Shown here: positions 6,228 to 6,427 of the stretch, piece after piece
Numbering within the stretch: the first letter of the stretch is position 1
How the letters are laid out: each line of letters opens with the position of its first letter
DNA from: Rickettsiaceae bacterium
Lineage (GTDB): Bacteria; Pseudomonadota; Alphaproteobacteria; Rickettsiales; Rickettsiaceae
Direction of reading: 5' to 3'
Assembly: GCA_021741085.1 (NCBI GenBank)
Contig: JAIOYM010000060.1
Location: forward strand, 1 to 6,427
DNA length: 6,427 nt
Notes under the pieces: generated by a model
Databases searched by the model: none
The model's input: the letters and a program-made list of their open reading frames with translations, nothing else
Told to the model about the DNA's origin: nothing
Made by a program: the position numbers and the translations under genes

Positions 6228-6427
6228 TCCCGCTGCAATAATATTTCACCCTCTTGAAGGCTACAATAATAGATTACTCGATTAGCCTGGAGTGAAACGA
6301 CGTGGCAATCTGGGATAAACAACTCTTCTAGATACAATTTTTAAAAGAAGTTAGATAACTGGATCACCACGCTCGTGCGCAAGCTTACGGCTCGTGATGA
6401 CACTAAAGCTTGACTTTTCAGGCATTC
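6164..6427. repeat. Palindromic intergenic repeat, unit 2 (may continue past the window)
   Basis: This second head-to-tail copy starts about 15 bases after unit 1 ends. It opens with CAAAATCCCCTAG, matching CAAAAACCCATAG of unit 1, then has an extra GC-rich stretch, and from 6195 follows unit 1 at the 279-base offset to the last base of the window (AGGCATTC at 6420-6427). The long hairpin is kept: CGTGGCAATCTGG (6301-6313) against CTGGATCACCACG (6359-6371). The short ATCAC (6363-6367) and GTGAT (6394-6398) pair is also present. The copies have diverged enough to indicate an old duplication or independent insertions. No open frame or transposase is visible. Confidence 0.85.

Noticed and set aside
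5897..6427. CRISPR array or insertion sequence in the terminal repeats
   Set aside because: There are only two long, diverged copies with no short regular spacers, and no transposase frame or terminal inverted repeats with target duplications can be seen.

Overview
The window is AT-rich and reads as ordinary chromosomal DNA of an alphaproteobacterium, most likely a member of the Rickettsiales (Rickettsiaceae-like). The reasons are the low GC content, the near absence of Shine-Dalgarno sequences before the starts, the Rickettsia-like wording of the DapE, DnaE and trigger factor proteins, and short palindrome-rich intergenic repeats. The genus assignment is inference from recalled family sequences, not from a search.

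Layout, all on the + strand: (1) the 3' part of dnaE, the replicative DNA polymerase III alpha subunit, entering from the left edge; (2) pepP, a long-form Xaa-Pro aminopeptidase, only 24 bases behind it and probably co-transcribed; (3) dapE, succinyl-diaminopimelate desuccinylase, of the lysine and peptidoglycan pathway, after a 108-base gap; (4) tRNA-Leu(UAG) with an encoded CCA; (5) a 208-base spacer with small hairpins and a plausible sigma-70-type promoter; (6) tig, trigger factor; (7) about 540 bases of non-coding DNA made of two diverged, head-to-tail units with a period of 279 bases, rich in inverted repeats, starting within about 10 bases of the tig stop and running to the window edge.

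The genes are housekeeping (replication, peptide recycling, cell wall precursor, translation, nascent-chain folding) and do not form one pathway. No CRISPR array, transposase, toxin, phage gene or defence gene is visible.

Two things deserve attention. The tandem palindromic repeat downstream of tig contains a hairpin whose left arm differs between the copies at three internal positions, all still able to pair with G, which hints at an RNA structure read on the + strand. The trigger factor keeps its ribosome-binding loop and chaperone arms, but its FKBP-type domain lacks the usual active-site residues.
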